DNA of 64,000 bases from Massilia eburnea (GCF_009720745.1 NZ_WNKX01000004.1:62001-126000), one strand, 5' to 3'. Positions 19,813 to 29,322 are shown, counted from the stretch's first letter. Translations and numbers: made by a program. Notes: generated by a model from the sequence alone, not told the origin.

Positions 19813-19933
19813 CGTGTCCCACCGTGGGGTCACACCCGAAATGAGACACGGCCTCGTCCATTCTGAGTCGAACCAGCCCTTATAGCGCCTGAGCTCGTGT
19901 CCCGTTTCGGGTGTGACCCCATGGTGGGACACG
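19813..19933. repeat. 121-bp element with 38-bp inverted-repeat arms
   Basis: The left arm (19813-19850) and right arm (19896-19933) are reverse complements with only three mismatches across 38 bp, separated by 45 bp. The right arm is itself nested in a perfect 13-bp palindrome (GAGCTCGTGTCCC at 19891-19903, GGGACACGAGCTC at 19926-19938). The arms contain GGGGTCACACCC, close to the core of the GGGGTCAGACCC elements elsewhere in the window. It lies between the convergent kdpE and vWA genes and could terminate both. A MITE-like origin is likely; no transposase is present here. Confidence 0.75.
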
Positions 19934-19943
19934 AGCTCGGCCG

Positions 19944-21113
19944 TTACTTGCTCAGCATGCGCATGGCGCGTTCGAGGCCTTCGATGGTGATGGGAAACAT
20001 GCGGTTCTGCATGATCTGGCGGATCACACTGATCGATTGGCGGTATTGCCACAGGCCTTCGGGCTCGGGGTTGAGCCAGATGAACTTGGGGAAGTGCGAC
20101 GTGAACCGGCCTAGCCATTCGGCGCCGGCTTCTTCGTTGTTGTATTCGACCGAGCCGCCGGGCTGCAAGACTTCGTAGGGACTCATGGTGGCGTCGCCGA
20201 TGAAGATCAGCTTCGTGTCGGGCGGGTATTTGCGCAGCACGTCCCAGGTGGCAAAGCGTTCGGCGTTGCGGCGGCGGTTGCTGCGCCACAGGTAGTCGTA
20301 GACGCAGTTGTGGAAGTAGTAGAACTCCATGTTCTTGAACTCGGTCTTGGCGGCCGAGAACAGTTCTTCCGCACGCTCGATGTGGTCGTCCATCGTGCCG
20401 CCGACGTCCATCAGCATCAGCACTTTGACGTTGTTCTTGCGCTCGGGCTGCATCTTGATGTCGAGATAGCCGGCGTTGTTGGCGGTGGCGCGGATGGTCT
20501 GGTCCAGCGCCAGTTCTTCCGCCGCGCCTTCGCGCGCGAACTTGCGCAGGCGGCGCAGGGCGACCTTGATGTTGCGGGTGCCCAGTTCGCGGTCGCCGTC
20601 GTAGTCCTTGTAGGTGCGCTGCTCCCACACTTTCACGGCCGTGCGGTTGCCGCCCTTGCCGCCGATGCGGATCCCTTCCGGGTTGGTGCCGCCGTTGCCG
20701 AAGGGGGAGGTGCCGCCGCTGCCGATCCATTTGTTGCCGCCTTCGTGGCGTTCTTTCTGCTCTTTCAGCAGCTCGTTCAGGCGGTCCATCAGCTTGTCGT
20801 AGCCGAATTTTTCCAGCGCGGCGATCTGCTCGGGTGTCAGTTCGCGCTTCATGCGCTGCAGCAGCCAGTCGAGGGGTATCTCCTTGGTGGTGTCGAAGAC
20901 GGCGTTGATGCCTTTGAAGTATTGGCCAAAGGCGCGGTCGAACTTGTCGTAATTGGCCTCGTCCTTCACCAGGCACAGGCGGCTCATGTAGTAGAAGTCG
21001 TCCAGCGAGGGTTCCAGCACCTGCTTTTGCATCGCTTCCAGCAAGGTCAAGAACTCCTTGATCGTCACCGGGATCTTGGCGTCTTTCAGCGTGAAGAAGA
21101 AGTCGATCAGCAT
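19944..21113 (-). CDS. vWA-domain protein of the MoxR-linked (CoxE-like) type
   Basis: The 389-residue soluble protein has a helical N-terminal half (about 1-200, with ELTPEQIAALEKFGYDKLMDRL) and a C-terminal von Willebrand A domain. The MIDAS site is VLMLMDVGGTMDDHIERAE (Asp about 236); the usual DxSxS is changed to DxGxT, conserving Asp and Thr but not the two Ser. It is the third gene of a moxR-GNAT-vWA operon, starting 1 nt after the acetyltransferase stop. Such vWA proteins act with MoxR AAA+ ATPases as adaptors or effectors in complex assembly or maturation (for example CoxDE, and RavA-ViaA by analogy). The client is unknown. Confidence 0.8.
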   Translation of the reverse strand: MLIDFFFTLKDAKIPVTIKEFLTLLEAMQKQVLEPSLDDFYYMSRLCLVKDEANYDKFDRAFGQYFKGINAVFDTTKEIPLDWLLQRMKRELTPEQIAALEKFGYDKLMDRLNELLKEQKERHEGGNKWIGSGGTSPFGNGGTNPEGIRIGGKGGNRTAVKVWEQRTYKDYDGDRELGTRNIKVALRRLRKFAREGAAEELALDQTIRATANNAGYLDIKMQPERKNNVKVLMLMDVGGTMDDHIERAEELFSAAKTEFKNMEFYYFHNCVYDYLWRSNRRRNAERFATWDVLRKYPPDTKLIFIGDATMSPYEVLQPGGSVEYNNEEAGAEWLGRFTSHFPKFIWLNPEPEGLWQYRQSISVIRQIMQNRMFPITIEGLERAMRMLSK

Positions 21114-21114
21114 G

Positions 21115-21702
21115 TTAGGCCCTCCGCGCCAGCAGGTACTTCAGCTGGGCTTTCACTTCCGGCCATTCGCCGCGCACGATGCTGTACATGACGGTGTCGC
21201 GCACGGTGCCGTCGCGGCGCACGGCGTGGTGGCGGATCACGCCGTCCTTTTTCGCACCCAGGCGTTCGATGGCTGCCTGCGAGGCGTGGTTGAAGTTGTC
21301 GGTGCGGAAGCCGACCACGGCGCAGCCCAGGGTTTCAAACGCGTGCGTCAGGAGCAGCAGCTTGCAGGTGGTGTTGACGTGGGTGCGCTGCGCGCTGCGG
21401 CGGTACCAGGTGTAGCCGATTTCCGCGCGGTCGATGGCGGGCACGATGTCATGGTAGCTGGTGGTGCCCAGCACCGTGCCGGTGGCTGTTTCCACCACGG
21501 CGAAGGCGAGGCGGGAAGGACGCATTTCCAGCGCGGTGGCGATGTAGCCTTCCACCTTGTCGGGTTCGGGCACGGAGGTGATGCGCAGCTTCCACAGCTC
21601 GCCGTCCTGCGCGGCTGCGCGTAGGGCGTCGGCGTGCTGCGGGCCAAGCGGCTCCAGGCGCAGGCCGTTGGCTTCCAGCGTGACCGGGGTTGGTGCGTCC
21701 AT
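21115..21702 (-). CDS. GNAT-family N-acetyltransferase (RimJ/RimL-like)
   Basis: The 195-residue protein has a GNAT fold of the ribosomal-protein-alanine acetyltransferase type. It opens with VTLEANGLRLEPLGPQHADAL; the central strand carries DRAEIGYTWYRRSAQRTHVNT, followed by LLLTHAFETLGCAVVGFRTD and NHASQAAIERLGAKKDG, typical of the acetyl-CoA binding and C-terminal segments. Its ATG overlaps the moxR stop (TGATG) and its stop is 1 nt from the vWA start, so it is translationally embedded between the two. The substrate (protein N-terminus, small molecule or antibiotic) cannot be read from sequence. Confidence 0.85.
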   Translation of the reverse strand: MDAPTPVTLEANGLRLEPLGPQHADALRAAAQDGELWKLRITSVPEPDKVEGYIATALEMRPSRLAFAVVETATGTVLGTTSYHDIVPAIDRAEIGYTWYRRSAQRTHVNTTCKLLLLTHAFETLGCAVVGFRTDNFNHASQAAIERLGAKKDGVIRHHAVRRDGTVRDTVMYSIVRGEWPEVKAQLKYLLARRA

Positions 21703-22562
21703 CAGCGGTTGGTCCTCGACATGAATACCAGGCGTTCGAACAGGTGCACGTCCTGTTCGTTTTTCAGCAGCGCGCCGTGCAGCGGCGGGACGGCTGCCTT
21801 CTGGTCTTTGCCGCGCAGGACTTCAGGCGGAATGTCTTCGGCCATCAGCAGTTTGAGCCAGTCGAGGAATTCGCTGGTGGAAGGCTTTTTCTTCAGTCCC
21901 GGCACGTCGCGCACTTCGTAGAAGGTTTGCAGGGCGGTGGCCAGCAGTTCCTGTTTCAGGTGCGGATAGTGGACTTTGACAATGGCTTCCATCGTGTCCT
22001 TGTCCGGGAATTTGATGTAGTGGAAGAAGCAGCGGCGCAGGAAGGCGTCCGGCAGCTCTTTCTCGTTATTGGAGGTGATGATCACCAGCGGGCGGTGTTT
22101 CGCAGTCACCATTTCGCGCGTCTCGTAGACGTAGAACTCCATGCGGTCCAGCTCACGCAGCAGGTCGTTCGGGAATTCGATGTCGGCCTTGTCGATTTCG
22201 TCGATCAGCAGCACCACCGGTTCCGGCGCGGTGAACGCTTGCCATAGCACGCCTTTGACGATGTAGTTGTGGATGTCGCGCACGCGCTCCTCGCCCAGCT
22301 GGGAGTCGCGCAGGCGCGAGACCGCGTCGTATTCGTACAGGCCTTGCTGGGCCTTGGTGGTGGATTTGATATGCCACTGCATCAGCGGCATGTCGAGCGC
22401 GGCGGCCACTTCTTCGGCCAGCATGGTCTTGCCGGTGCCGGGTTCGCCCTTGATCAGCAGGGGGCGCTGCAGGGTCAGGGCCGCGTTCACGGCCAGTTTC
22501 AGGTCATTGGTGGCGACGTAGTTGTCGGAGCCTTCAAATCGTTGCGGTGCGTGCATATTCAA
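21702..22562 (-). CDS. MoxR-family AAA+ ATPase
   Basis: The 286-residue AAA+ ATPase has Walker A GEPGTGKT (39-46), Walker B VVLLIDEIDKAD (about 117-128), sensor 1 in LVIITSNNEKELPDAFLRR with the arginine finger nearby, and a C-terminal lid. MoxR ATPases are chaperone-like enzymes that usually act with vWA proteins to mature or insert cofactors in metalloenzymes or to remodel complexes. The vWA partner is encoded two genes downstream with an acetyltransferase between them. No obvious metalloenzyme client is in the operon; the adjacent divergent c-type cytochromes are a loose possibility only. Confidence 0.9.
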   Translation of the reverse strand: MNMHAPQRFEGSDNYVATNDLKLAVNAALTLQRPLLIKGEPGTGKTMLAEEVAAALDMPLMQWHIKSTTKAQQGLYEYDAVSRLRDSQLGEERVRDIHNYIVKGVLWQAFTAPEPVVLLIDEIDKADIEFPNDLLRELDRMEFYVYETREMVTAKHRPLVIITSNNEKELPDAFLRRCFFHYIKFPDKDTMEAIVKVHYPHLKQELLATALQTFYEVRDVPGLKKKPSTSEFLDWLKLLMAEDIPPEVLRGKDQKAAVPPLHGALLKNEQDVHLFERLVFMSRTNR

Positions 22563-22796
22563 ACTTCCGGTGAAAGGATATCAATGGAAGTATATGTCAG
22601 AGCCGGGATTCGAGAGCAGTATGGCAATAGTGAGCATAAGTTGTCATAAGGGAACAAATATGGATGTTGCCTGATCTACCTTATGGACGATCCTCCAACT
22701 AGTAAGGTAAAATCGCAGGTTGAGAGCGCGCAGGCCAGGTTTTTATGCGCCAGGCAGTATTCGATTACAACTGATTCTGAATCTGAAGCCCATACT

Positions 22797-23117
22797 ATGA
22801 AAAAAATCTTCGCACTCCTCGCGCTGGCCGCCGTAGCGCAGGCTGCCGCAGCCGCGGACATCGTCGGCGACGCCAAGAACGCAAAAGGCAAGATCGAGAT
22901 GTGCATTGGCTGCCACGCAATTGCCGGCTACAAAGCGACCTTCCCGGAAGTGTTCCAGGTTCCCATGCTCGGCGGCCAGAACGCCAAGTACATCGAAAAC
23001 GCGCTGAAGGGCTACCAGAAGGGCGAGCGCAAGCACCCGACCATGAAGGGTATCGCCGTGAGCCTGTCCGACCAGGACATCGCTGACATCGCAGCGTTCT
23101 ACTCCCAGCAGAAATAA
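22797..23117 (+). CDS. Periplasmic c-type cytochrome (class I), first of a pair
   Basis: The 106-residue protein has a signal peptide (MKKIFALLALAAVAQAAAAA) and one haem-binding CIGCH motif. The axial Met is probably in KHPTMKGIAVSLSDQDI. The C-terminal helix DIADIAAFYSQQ is typical of small class I cytochromes. The ATG at 22797 is chosen because it begins the signal peptide; the longer upstream extension is not protein-like. It is 11 bp upstream of a second cytochrome gene. The pair probably act as periplasmic electron carriers; the partner oxidoreductase is not encoded nearby. Confidence 0.88.
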   Translation: MKKIFALLALAAVAQAAAAADIVGDAKNAKGKIEMCIGCHAIAGYKATFPEVFQVPMLGGQNAKYIENALKGYQKGERKHPTMKGIAVSLSDQDIADIAAFYSQQK

Positions 23118-23128
23118 GGCCCGGAACC

Positions 23129-23470
23129 ATGAAAAAACTGATTATTGCTCTGTTCTGCTCCGCCGTCTCGTTCAGCGCCCTGGCTGGCGGCAACATCGAA
23201 AACGGCAAGGCCCTGACTGAAAAGTACAGCTGCGCTGCCTGCCACGGCAAGGATTTCAATTCCCCGATCGACCCGAGCTATCCTAAGCTGGCCGGCCAGC
23301 ACAAGGACTACCTGCAGCATGCTCTGACCGCCTACAAGCGCGGCGACGCGCCGAACGGCCGCTCCAACGCGATCATGACCGGCCAGGTCAAGCCGCTGAC
23401 CAACAAGGACATCCAGGATATCGCCGCCTACCTGCACTCGCTGCCAGGTTCGCTGGTGCTGAAGCGCTGA
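23129..23470 (+). CDS. Periplasmic c-type cytochrome (class I), second of a pair
   Basis: The 113-residue protein has a signal peptide (MKKLIIALFCSAVSFSALAGG) and one CAACH haem-binding motif. The axial Met is probably in SNAIMTGQVKPLTNKDI, and the ending DIQDIAAYLHSLPG is a cytochrome c4/c5-type C-terminal helix. The spacing and parallel build suggest it arose with the upstream cytochrome by duplication, but the sequences are well diverged. A strong terminator follows, so the two form a bicistronic unit. Confidence 0.88.
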   Translation: MKKLIIALFCSAVSFSALAGGNIENGKALTEKYSCAACHGKDFNSPIDPSYPKLAGQHKDYLQHALTAYKRGDAPNGRSNAIMTGQVKPLTNKDIQDIAAYLHSLPGSLVLKR

Positions 23471-23484
23471 TCCCGCGCCACCTG

Positions 23485-23513
23485 AAAAAAGCCCGCCAAG
23501 TGCGGGCTTTTTT
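23485..23513 (+). terminator. Rho-independent terminator after the cytochrome pair
   Basis: AAAAAAGCCCGC, loop CAAGT, GCGGGCTTTTTT. The A/T flanks make it symmetrical, so it could also stop minus-strand transcription from the ImpA-like gene side. Confidence 0.9.
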
Positions 23514-23534
23514 ATTGGTTAGCGGCCGATGCGT

Positions 23535-23566
23535 ACCGGTGCCAGACCCTTGGGTCTGACACCGGT
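23535..23566. repeat. Palindromic intergenic element (GGTGTCAGACCC family), copy 2
   Basis: Arms ACCGGTGCCAGACCC (23535-23549) and GGGTCTGACACCGGT (23552-23566) are inverted repeats with one mismatch and a 2-nt centre. A further ACCGGTTT follows at 23569-23576. It sits between the cytochrome terminator and the end of the ImpA-like peptidase gene. The core matches copy 1 at 1907-1933. Confidence 0.75.
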
Positions 23567-23598
23567 TCACCGGTTTCAGCGCCTTTGGCGCCGTTACC

Positions 23599-26469
23599 TT
23601 AGTAGCCTGCCGGATAGGTGGCGGTGGCCGTCATGACGATCGGCGCTCCCACTTTCGCCGGTGTGGCGCTCAGGTAGTTCATCGGGAAGTACAGCTGCTG
23701 CACCGCCGTGTAGCCATAGGCCGCAACCTGCGCTTTCGCTTCCGACGAGGTGGTAATGCCCCACAGCGCGAACATCGGCCCCATGTCGCGGCCAATGATG
23801 TTGGAGGTGGCGATCAGCATGAAGTCGTTGCCGCTGATCGAGCCAGGATAGGCGGCGTAAGCGCCAAAGCCGAAGCCCGTGGCTTTGGTGGCCCAGGTCG
23901 ACGCTGCCTGTCCGAAGTCGCGGTCCAGCAGATAGAGCAGCGTGACCAGGTCCCAACCATCCGGGAACTGTGGGTTGTAGTAGCGGGCGTATTCCACCAG
24001 CTGCCGGTAGAACATCACGCGGGCAGAATTGTTGGCGGCATAGCTGGTATCGCTCCAGGTGCTGTTATACATGGCCGTGACGGGATCGGCCGTACCAAGT
24101 GCCGCCTTCAAATCATTGAAGACTGCTGCGCCGGTATTCGGACGGGCGATGATCGGCGATGCCAGGCCGGCCGCGGTCAGGTTGAACTTCATCTGCTTAT
24201 GCATCGGGAAGATGTTGTTCGACACCTCGGTCGATTGGCCCCCGTAGATCTTCAAGCGGCCTGGCTGGATGTTGTGGCCGATCTCGTGCGACTCGCCCCA
24301 GCCGAGAGGGTTGAATGCCCAGTCCTGGTCGTAAGGGTTGCCGGAACAGCCGTCGCCGCACAATGCGTGAACGTCGCTGATCACATGCTGCATGGTGTCG
24401 CGGCGATGCTGCGTACCGGTGCAATCCCAGCCTTTGCTGTTGCAGAAGGAGGTGACGGCACTGGCCAGTGACAATTGGCCGCTGGAAGAATTGAAGCCGG
24501 CCAGTTCATAAGTATCCTTGACCGTGTACTTGAACGTATCGGATGCCAGGGCAGCCATATCGCCGTTGTAGCTGGCCATGGTTGTCTTGAAATGGTCCAG
24601 GGTCGAATGCAAGGTCAGGGTATCGGTGGCAAAGCCAACCCAGTTGGTGACCGTGGAATTCACTTCAGCCGCGAAGGCGGCAACTGCCGTCGGATCGTTC
24701 GGGTTGCGCAGCACCGGGTGGGTGACGACGCCATCCACTTGCACCGTGACCGTTTGGCTGCCCGAAGCGGCAGCGTCGATGAACAGCATCAGCGGTCCGC
24801 CGTATGGGCTGGTGATGCTGACCGCTTTGTTCGCCGCCAGCGCCGCACGCGGCGACGAAATCTGCGTTGGGCGATCGAACAGGTTCTTGTCGAACTCCCT
24901 GGTGGTATCGCGCAGCATGTTCAGGCCAAACTTGACCGTGCCGGTCCCGCCGTCGGTGCGGGTCAGCGTCACTTTCCTGCCGGGGATGACGTACAGGCCG
25001 GTCAGGTATTCCCTGGTTCCGCTGGTTGGCAGCGTGACAGTCACCGTTTGCGAGATGGTCGGCGTGGCTGCCGGAATCATCGTGGCGAAATTGCCCAGGT
25101 TCTTGGCCACGGCCGAACTGTCGCGGTTGATGTAGGCGGTCGCGTCGGAGAAGTAGGCGCGGAAGAAGTCCTGCTCATTGACGGTCTTGTCCATCGGATA
25201 GCTGACGTTTTCGCGGTACTTGTCGCCCAGAAGTACCAGCAGTTTTTCCAGCTGGTAGCCGGCCTGGTCGAACAGTCGCGTGCCATTGGCGTCGAACTGG
25301 CGCATGGTCGTGCGGATTTGCGCCGCCTGCGTGCCGAACTCGGACATATAGGTGGCGTCGCCGTCGCAGTTGACCGGGCTCGAAGTGCCGCAGCCGCTCC
25401 AGGTCGTGCTGAAGGTACCTTGCTCGAGCCGCGTCAGCAGCGCTTGAATGCTCGCCAGTTTCGCCGGCTGGGTTGGCAGGCTTGCGGGGGCAAATGCTTT
25501 CAGGCCTTCCTGTCCCCAGTAGTTGGAGTTGTGCGCCAGACCGAAATAGGTGGACAGGCGAGTGGCCAGGTCATTGGCGTCGCGGTTGTGATTCAGGTAC
25601 AGCACGGGAATGCCCCGCGCCTGCGCGGCGCTGACCGCTTGCAGCACCGTGTCGCCGGAATAATTCTTCCCTTGGTCGCTGCCGATCACCAGCAGGTTGG
25701 CTCCCTGCAGGCAGCCCGCCAGCGCCGCGCCGTCGCACGCATCGTCGGCCTGGGTGCCGGTGCTCGCCTGGCCATTGATGGTGACGCCCTGGTATTTGGC
25801 GTAGAACCAGTCGCGTACTTTCTTCTCATGCGGGAACCAGTAGCTTTCCGTCCCTGGCACTTGCGCCACGACCACTTTGAAGGTGGCTGGGGCGGCGGCG
25901 GCGGCGGAAAGCCAGCCGACAGTGTTGGCCATGAGCTTGTCCATCTCGGCATTGCCGGGGACGCCGATGGGATTGCCGCCGAAAGCGGCGTAACGCGTAT
26001 TGTTCACGGGCGTGTTGCCTGCGATGCCCAGCGCAACGCCGGTGCCGGCCGTGGCGCCGTTGTACTTCCAGTTGCTTGGCAAAATGAGATGATTGCGCGC
26101 CGCGTCCTGCAGCGTGAAATAGGCGGAATCGTGCGATGGGTCCCAGTCGATATTGCCCACGTTACTGGAAATCGCCTGCCGCACGTCGGCATAGGCAGCG
26201 ACCTGGGTAGACAGCAAGGACTGGGCTGCCGTCAGCACGGTCGGCAGGGTGACATTGCTGGAATTTCCCGAGCTCATGGCCACTTCGAGTGCCGAGGTGG
26301 TGGGACCCGGCGGCGTGCCCGGATTGGAAGTGCCGGTTCCTGGCGCGCCGGCGGTGTCAGAGCCATTGCCTCCACCGCCGCCGCAGCCGTACAGTGTTGC
26401 CGCTACGAAGAGCAATGGAATGGTCGCGCGCAGGCCGCTATGCTGCGTAAAAAGTCTTGCCATATTCAT
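23599..26469 (-). CDS. ImpA-like M60-superfamily metallopeptidase lipoprotein
   Basis: The protein has about 956 residues with a lipoprotein signal peptide ending in LYGCGG (lipobox Cys near 29) and a low-complexity linker rich in Gly, Thr and Pro (30-60). The C-terminal third carries the zinc motif GWGESHEIGHNIQPG (His about 728 and 732), followed by GGQSTEVSNNIFP, typical of the M60-like/gluzincin clan. Overall length and domain layout resemble Pseudomonas ImpA, an O-glycoprotein-specific peptidase (about 923 residues), and a carbohydrate-recognition beta domain plausibly precedes the catalytic domain. Start choice between 26469 and the Met at 26463 does not alter the signal. It is monocistronic; anchoring in the outer membrane is predicted. 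Confidence 0.78.
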   Translation of the reverse strand: MNMARLFTQHSGLRATIPLLFVAATLYGCGGGGGNGSDTAGAPGTGTSNPGTPPGPTTSALEVAMSSGNSSNVTLPTVLTAAQSLLSTQVAAYADVRQAISSNVGNIDWDPSHDSAYFTLQDAARNHLILPSNWKYNGATAGTGVALGIAGNTPVNNTRYAAFGGNPIGVPGNAEMDKLMANTVGWLSAAAAAPATFKVVVAQVPGTESYWFPHEKKVRDWFYAKYQGVTINGQASTGTQADDACDGAALAGCLQGANLLVIGSDQGKNYSGDTVLQAVSAAQARGIPVLYLNHNRDANDLATRLSTYFGLAHNSNYWGQEGLKAFAPASLPTQPAKLASIQALLTRLEQGTFSTTWSGCGTSSPVNCDGDATYMSEFGTQAAQIRTTMRQFDANGTRLFDQAGYQLEKLLVLLGDKYRENVSYPMDKTVNEQDFFRAYFSDATAYINRDSSAVAKNLGNFATMIPAATPTISQTVTVTLPTSGTREYLTGLYVIPGRKVTLTRTDGGTGTVKFGLNMLRDTTREFDKNLFDRPTQISSPRAALAANKAVSITSPYGGPLMLFIDAAASGSQTVTVQVDGVVTHPVLRNPNDPTAVAAFAAEVNSTVTNWVGFATDTLTLHSTLDHFKTTMASYNGDMAALASDTFKYTVKDTYELAGFNSSSGQLSLASAVTSFCNSKGWDCTGTQHRRDTMQHVISDVHALCGDGCSGNPYDQDWAFNPLGWGESHEIGHNIQPGRLKIYGGQSTEVSNNIFPMHKQMKFNLTAAGLASPIIARPNTGAAVFNDLKAALGTADPVTAMYNSTWSDTSYAANNSARVMFYRQLVEYARYYNPQFPDGWDLVTLLYLLDRDFGQAASTWATKATGFGFGAYAAYPGSISGNDFMLIATSNIIGRDMGPMFALWGITTSSEAKAQVAAYGYTAVQQLYFPMNYLSATPAKVGAPIVMTATATYPAGY

Positions 26470-26692
26470 CTATTCTGGTTTTTGTTGACACAAGGAAAGA
26501 TAACGGTAACACAAAAGTGGCCAATTTTTGCTTTCTTGTTACAACTGGCAATGACATTTGCATGCGTGGTTGCTTAAAAGAAACAGTTTCCTCTTCAAAC
26601 CACGGTTGCGGGCATTCGTCACATGGCGCCGGCGGCCTTGGCTCATGCCGTGCTCCCGGTGCTAAAGTTCCCCCGACCTTATGGGGGAGACA

Positions 26693-27160
26693 ATGGCTTA
26701 CAAATTGAACATCAATGGCGCGGTGCGCACGGCGGACATCGAGGGCGACACGCCACTGCTGTGGGCGCTGCGCGATACGCTCGGACTGACAGGCACCAAG
26801 TATGGCTGCGGCGCCGGTGCTTGCGGCGCATGCACGGTCCACATCGACGGACAGGTGGTGCGCAGTTGCGTCATGCCGGTCAGGGCGGTCGGCAAAGGCA
26901 GGGTGCGCACCATCGAGGCGCTTTCGCCGGATCGCTCGCACGCATTGCAGCAAGCCTGGATCGCCGAGCAGGTGCCGCAGTGCGGCTACTGCCAGTCCGG
27001 CATGCTGATGGCGGCGGCAGCACTGCTTGAATCCCATCCCCAACCGAGCGACGCGCAGATCGATGCGGCCATGACCAACTTGTGCCGCTGCGGAACCTAT
27101 CCACGCGTGCGGCGCGCCATCAAGCGTGCGGCGGGCATGGCGGTGGAGGAGACAGCATGA
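26693..27160 (+). CDS. (2Fe-2S) subunit of a molybdenum hydroxylase (IorA-like)
   Basis: The 155-residue protein has a plant-type ferredoxin domain with [15 protein letters not shown] (Cys cluster near residues 40-48, the fourth Cys in VRSCVMP) and a C-terminal helical domain with CGYCQSG and CRCGTYPR for the second [2Fe-2S]. This is the small iron-sulfur subunit of xanthine dehydrogenase-family enzymes. The ATG at 26693 is used because GGGGGAGA lies just before it. It overlaps the start of the large subunit (ATGA). No FAD subunit is present, which fits the two-subunit isoquinoline 1-oxidoreductase/aldehyde oxidase type that passes electrons to a cytochrome. Confidence 0.88.
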   Translation: MAYKLNINGAVRTADIEGDTPLLWALRDTLGLTGTKYGCGAGACGACTVHIDGQVVRSCVMPVRAVGKGRVRTIEALSPDRSHALQQAWIAEQVPQCGYCQSGMLMAAAALLESHPQPSDAQIDAAMTNLCRCGTYPRVRRAIKRAAGMAVEETA

Positions 27161-29319
27161 GCAATCGCCGCAATTTCCTCAAAGCGCTGGCGGCAGGCGG
27201 ATTGCTTATCGCTGTCGGTCCGGCCGTGGCAGCCGATGCGCCGGCGGCGGCTGCCGCACCGGCGCCGCCGCCGCCGGCCTGGGTACGCATTGCGCCCGAT
27301 GGCAGCGTCACCATCCTTTCCAATACCAGTGAACTGGGACAAGGCACAGGCACCGCCATCGCGCAGATGCTGGCCGACGAAATGGACCTGGACTGGAAAA
27401 CCGTGCGCATCGACATGGCGCCGATGGAAAAGCAGTTCATCAATCCCGGCTGGCGCGAATACGCAACCTATGGCAGCGGCGGCGTGGCGCGCCAGTTCGC
27501 GCAGTTGCGCAAGGCCGGCGCCCAGGCAAGGGCGATGCTGGTGGCTGCCGCAGCCGCCGAGTGGAAAGTGCCTTGTGACGAATGCGACACGCGGGAGGGC
27601 GCCGTATTGCACAAGCCGAGTGGGCGTGTGCTGCCATACGCGAAGCTGGCGGTGCAAGCCGCCGCCCTGCCAGTGCCGGCAGATCCGCCGCTGATGCCGA
27701 AGGAGCGCTGGCGCCACATGGGCAAGGACGTGGCGCGCCTCGACCTGCCCGCCAAGACTGACGGCAGCGCGCTGTACGGGATCGACGTCAAGCTGCCTGG
27801 CATGCTGTATGCCGCGGTCCGCCAATGCCCGCACTTTGGCGGTACCCTGGCTTCGGTCGACCCGCAAGCTGCACTGTCAAAACGCGGCGTGAAGCAGGTG
27901 GTGCGCCTGCCGGACGCGGTAGCCGTCGTGGCCGACAGTTACTGGCGCGCGCAGCAAGCCCTGGATGCGCTCAAGCCGGAATGGAACCTGGCCGCCGCCA
28001 GCAAGCATTCGAGCGCACCGTACCGCGCGATGCTGCAGGCAGCCGTGCAACAGGACGGCGACCTGGTGGTTCCTTACAAGGGCAAGGCCGAAGACGTCAG
28101 CGCCGCCCATCAGGCAGGAATGGCCAGGGCCGCGAGCTGGCTGGAGCGGCAATATACGGTGCCACTACTGGCGCACGCCACCATGGAGCCGATGAACGGC
28201 ACCGCCAGCGTCAAGGACGGCCGTGCCGAGCTGTGGCTGCCAACGCAGGCGCAAGACACCGCCCGCAGCTTCGTTGCCAAAGCCCTTGGCATCGAAGGTG
28301 AAGCCGTGACTATCCACACTACCCTGAGCGGCGGCGGTTTTGGCCGCCGCATCGAGCCCGACGTCGCAGTGCAAGCCGCGCTGATTGCGAAAGAGGCCGG
28401 GGTGCCGGTCAAGTTCCTGTGGAGCCGCGAAGAGGACATGCGGCACGGCTACCATCGCCCGGCGGCGGTGCTGCGCCTGCGCGCCGGGTTTGATGCCGCT
28501 GGCGCCCTGGTGGCTGTGCGCATGGACAGCGCTTGCGACACCCTGCTTCAATATTCACGCTTGGGCGACTTCAAGGATCGCCCGCGGCCGTTCGACTTCA
28601 GCGCGGTTGGCGTCCTGCCCACGCGCTGTTACGGCTTGCCCGGCTTTGCCCTGCATACGCACACCATCGATGCCGGCGTGCCCCTTGGCTACTGGCGATC
28701 GGTGGCGGCATCGCAAAACGACTTTGCCATCGAGTCCTTCATGGACGAACTGGCGCTGCAGGCCAGGCAGGATCCATTCGATTACCGGCGCAGCCTGATG
28801 AAGCCGGGCAGCCGGGAGCGCGCCTTGCTCGACCAGCTGGAAGCGCGCTCCGGCTGGCGCACCAAGGCGCTGCCGGGCCGCCATCGCGGCATGGCTTTCG
28901 CCTGGGCCAACGGCACTTATATTGGCCACGTGGTCGAACTGTCGGTCGACGCGCAGTCGCGCGTCAAGCTGCACCGTGTCACCAGCGCGATCGATTGCGG
29001 CATCGCCGTCAATCCGCGCAATGTGCGCGGGCAGGTCGAGGGCGGCATTATCTTCGCGCTGACGGCGGCCTGGTACGGCGAGATCACGGTCAAGAATGGT
29101 GCGGTGGAACAGTCCAACTTTACCGACTACCGCCTGCTGGCGCTGGCCGAAACTCCCGCCATCGATGTCGTCATCGTCGACAGCAAGGAGGCGCCAGGCG
29201 GCGTCGGCGAAGAAGCGGTCGGCCCGCTGGCGCCGGCCCTGGCCAATGCCCTGTTTGCCGCCACCGGCCGGCGTTTCACGGAGCTGCCTTGGTCGAAAGC
29301 CGGCCTGGCGCTCGGGTGA
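27157..29319 (+). CDS. Molybdopterin-binding large subunit of a molybdenum hydroxylase (IorB-like)
   Basis: The protein has about 720 residues. It opens with a Tat-type signal ([19 protein letters not shown]), so the folded cofactor-containing enzyme is probably exported. Mo-cofactor binding segments include [15 protein letters not shown] and, near the C-terminus, [14 protein letters not shown] with the catalytic Glu. The ATG at 27157 overlaps the iorA-like stop. The family hydroxylates N-heterocycles or oxidises aldehydes with water as the oxygen donor; the actual substrate is not predictable. The maturation factor (XdhC/MocA type) is not encoded beside it. The gene ends 3 nt before the convergent hydrolase stop. 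Confidence 0.87.
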   Translation: MSNRRNFLKALAAGGLLIAVGPAVAADAPAAAAAPAPPPPAWVRIAPDGSVTILSNTSELGQGTGTAIAQMLADEMDLDWKTVRIDMAPMEKQFINPGWREYATYGSGGVARQFAQLRKAGAQARAMLVAAAAAEWKVPCDECDTREGAVLHKPSGRVLPYAKLAVQAAALPVPADPPLMPKERWRHMGKDVARLDLPAKTDGSALYGIDVKLPGMLYAAVRQCPHFGGTLASVDPQAALSKRGVKQVVRLPDAVAVVADSYWRAQQALDALKPEWNLAAASKHSSAPYRAMLQAAVQQDGDLVVPYKGKAEDVSAAHQAGMARAASWLERQYTVPLLAHATMEPMNGTASVKDGRAELWLPTQAQDTARSFVAKALGIEGEAVTIHTTLSGGGFGRRIEPDVAVQAALIAKEAGVPVKFLWSREEDMRHGYHRPAAVLRLRAGFDAAGALVAVRMDSACDTLLQYSRLGDFKDRPRPFDFSAVGVLPTRCYGLPGFALHTHTIDAGVPLGYWRSVAASQNDFAIESFMDELALQARQDPFDYRRSLMKPGSRERALLDQLEARSGWRTKALPGRHRGMAFAWANGTYIGHVVELSVDAQSRVKLHRVTSAIDCGIAVNPRNVRGQVEGGIIFALTAAWYGEITVKNGAVEQSNFTDYRLLALAETPAIDVVIVDSKEAPGGVGEEAVGPLAPALANALFAATGRRFTELPWSKAGLALG

Positions 29320-29322
29320 CCC

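Noticed and set aside
24475..26577. Plus-strand ORF (700 codons) opposite the ImpA-like gene
   Set aside because: Shadow of the lipoprotein peptidase, which has a signal peptide and zinc motif.
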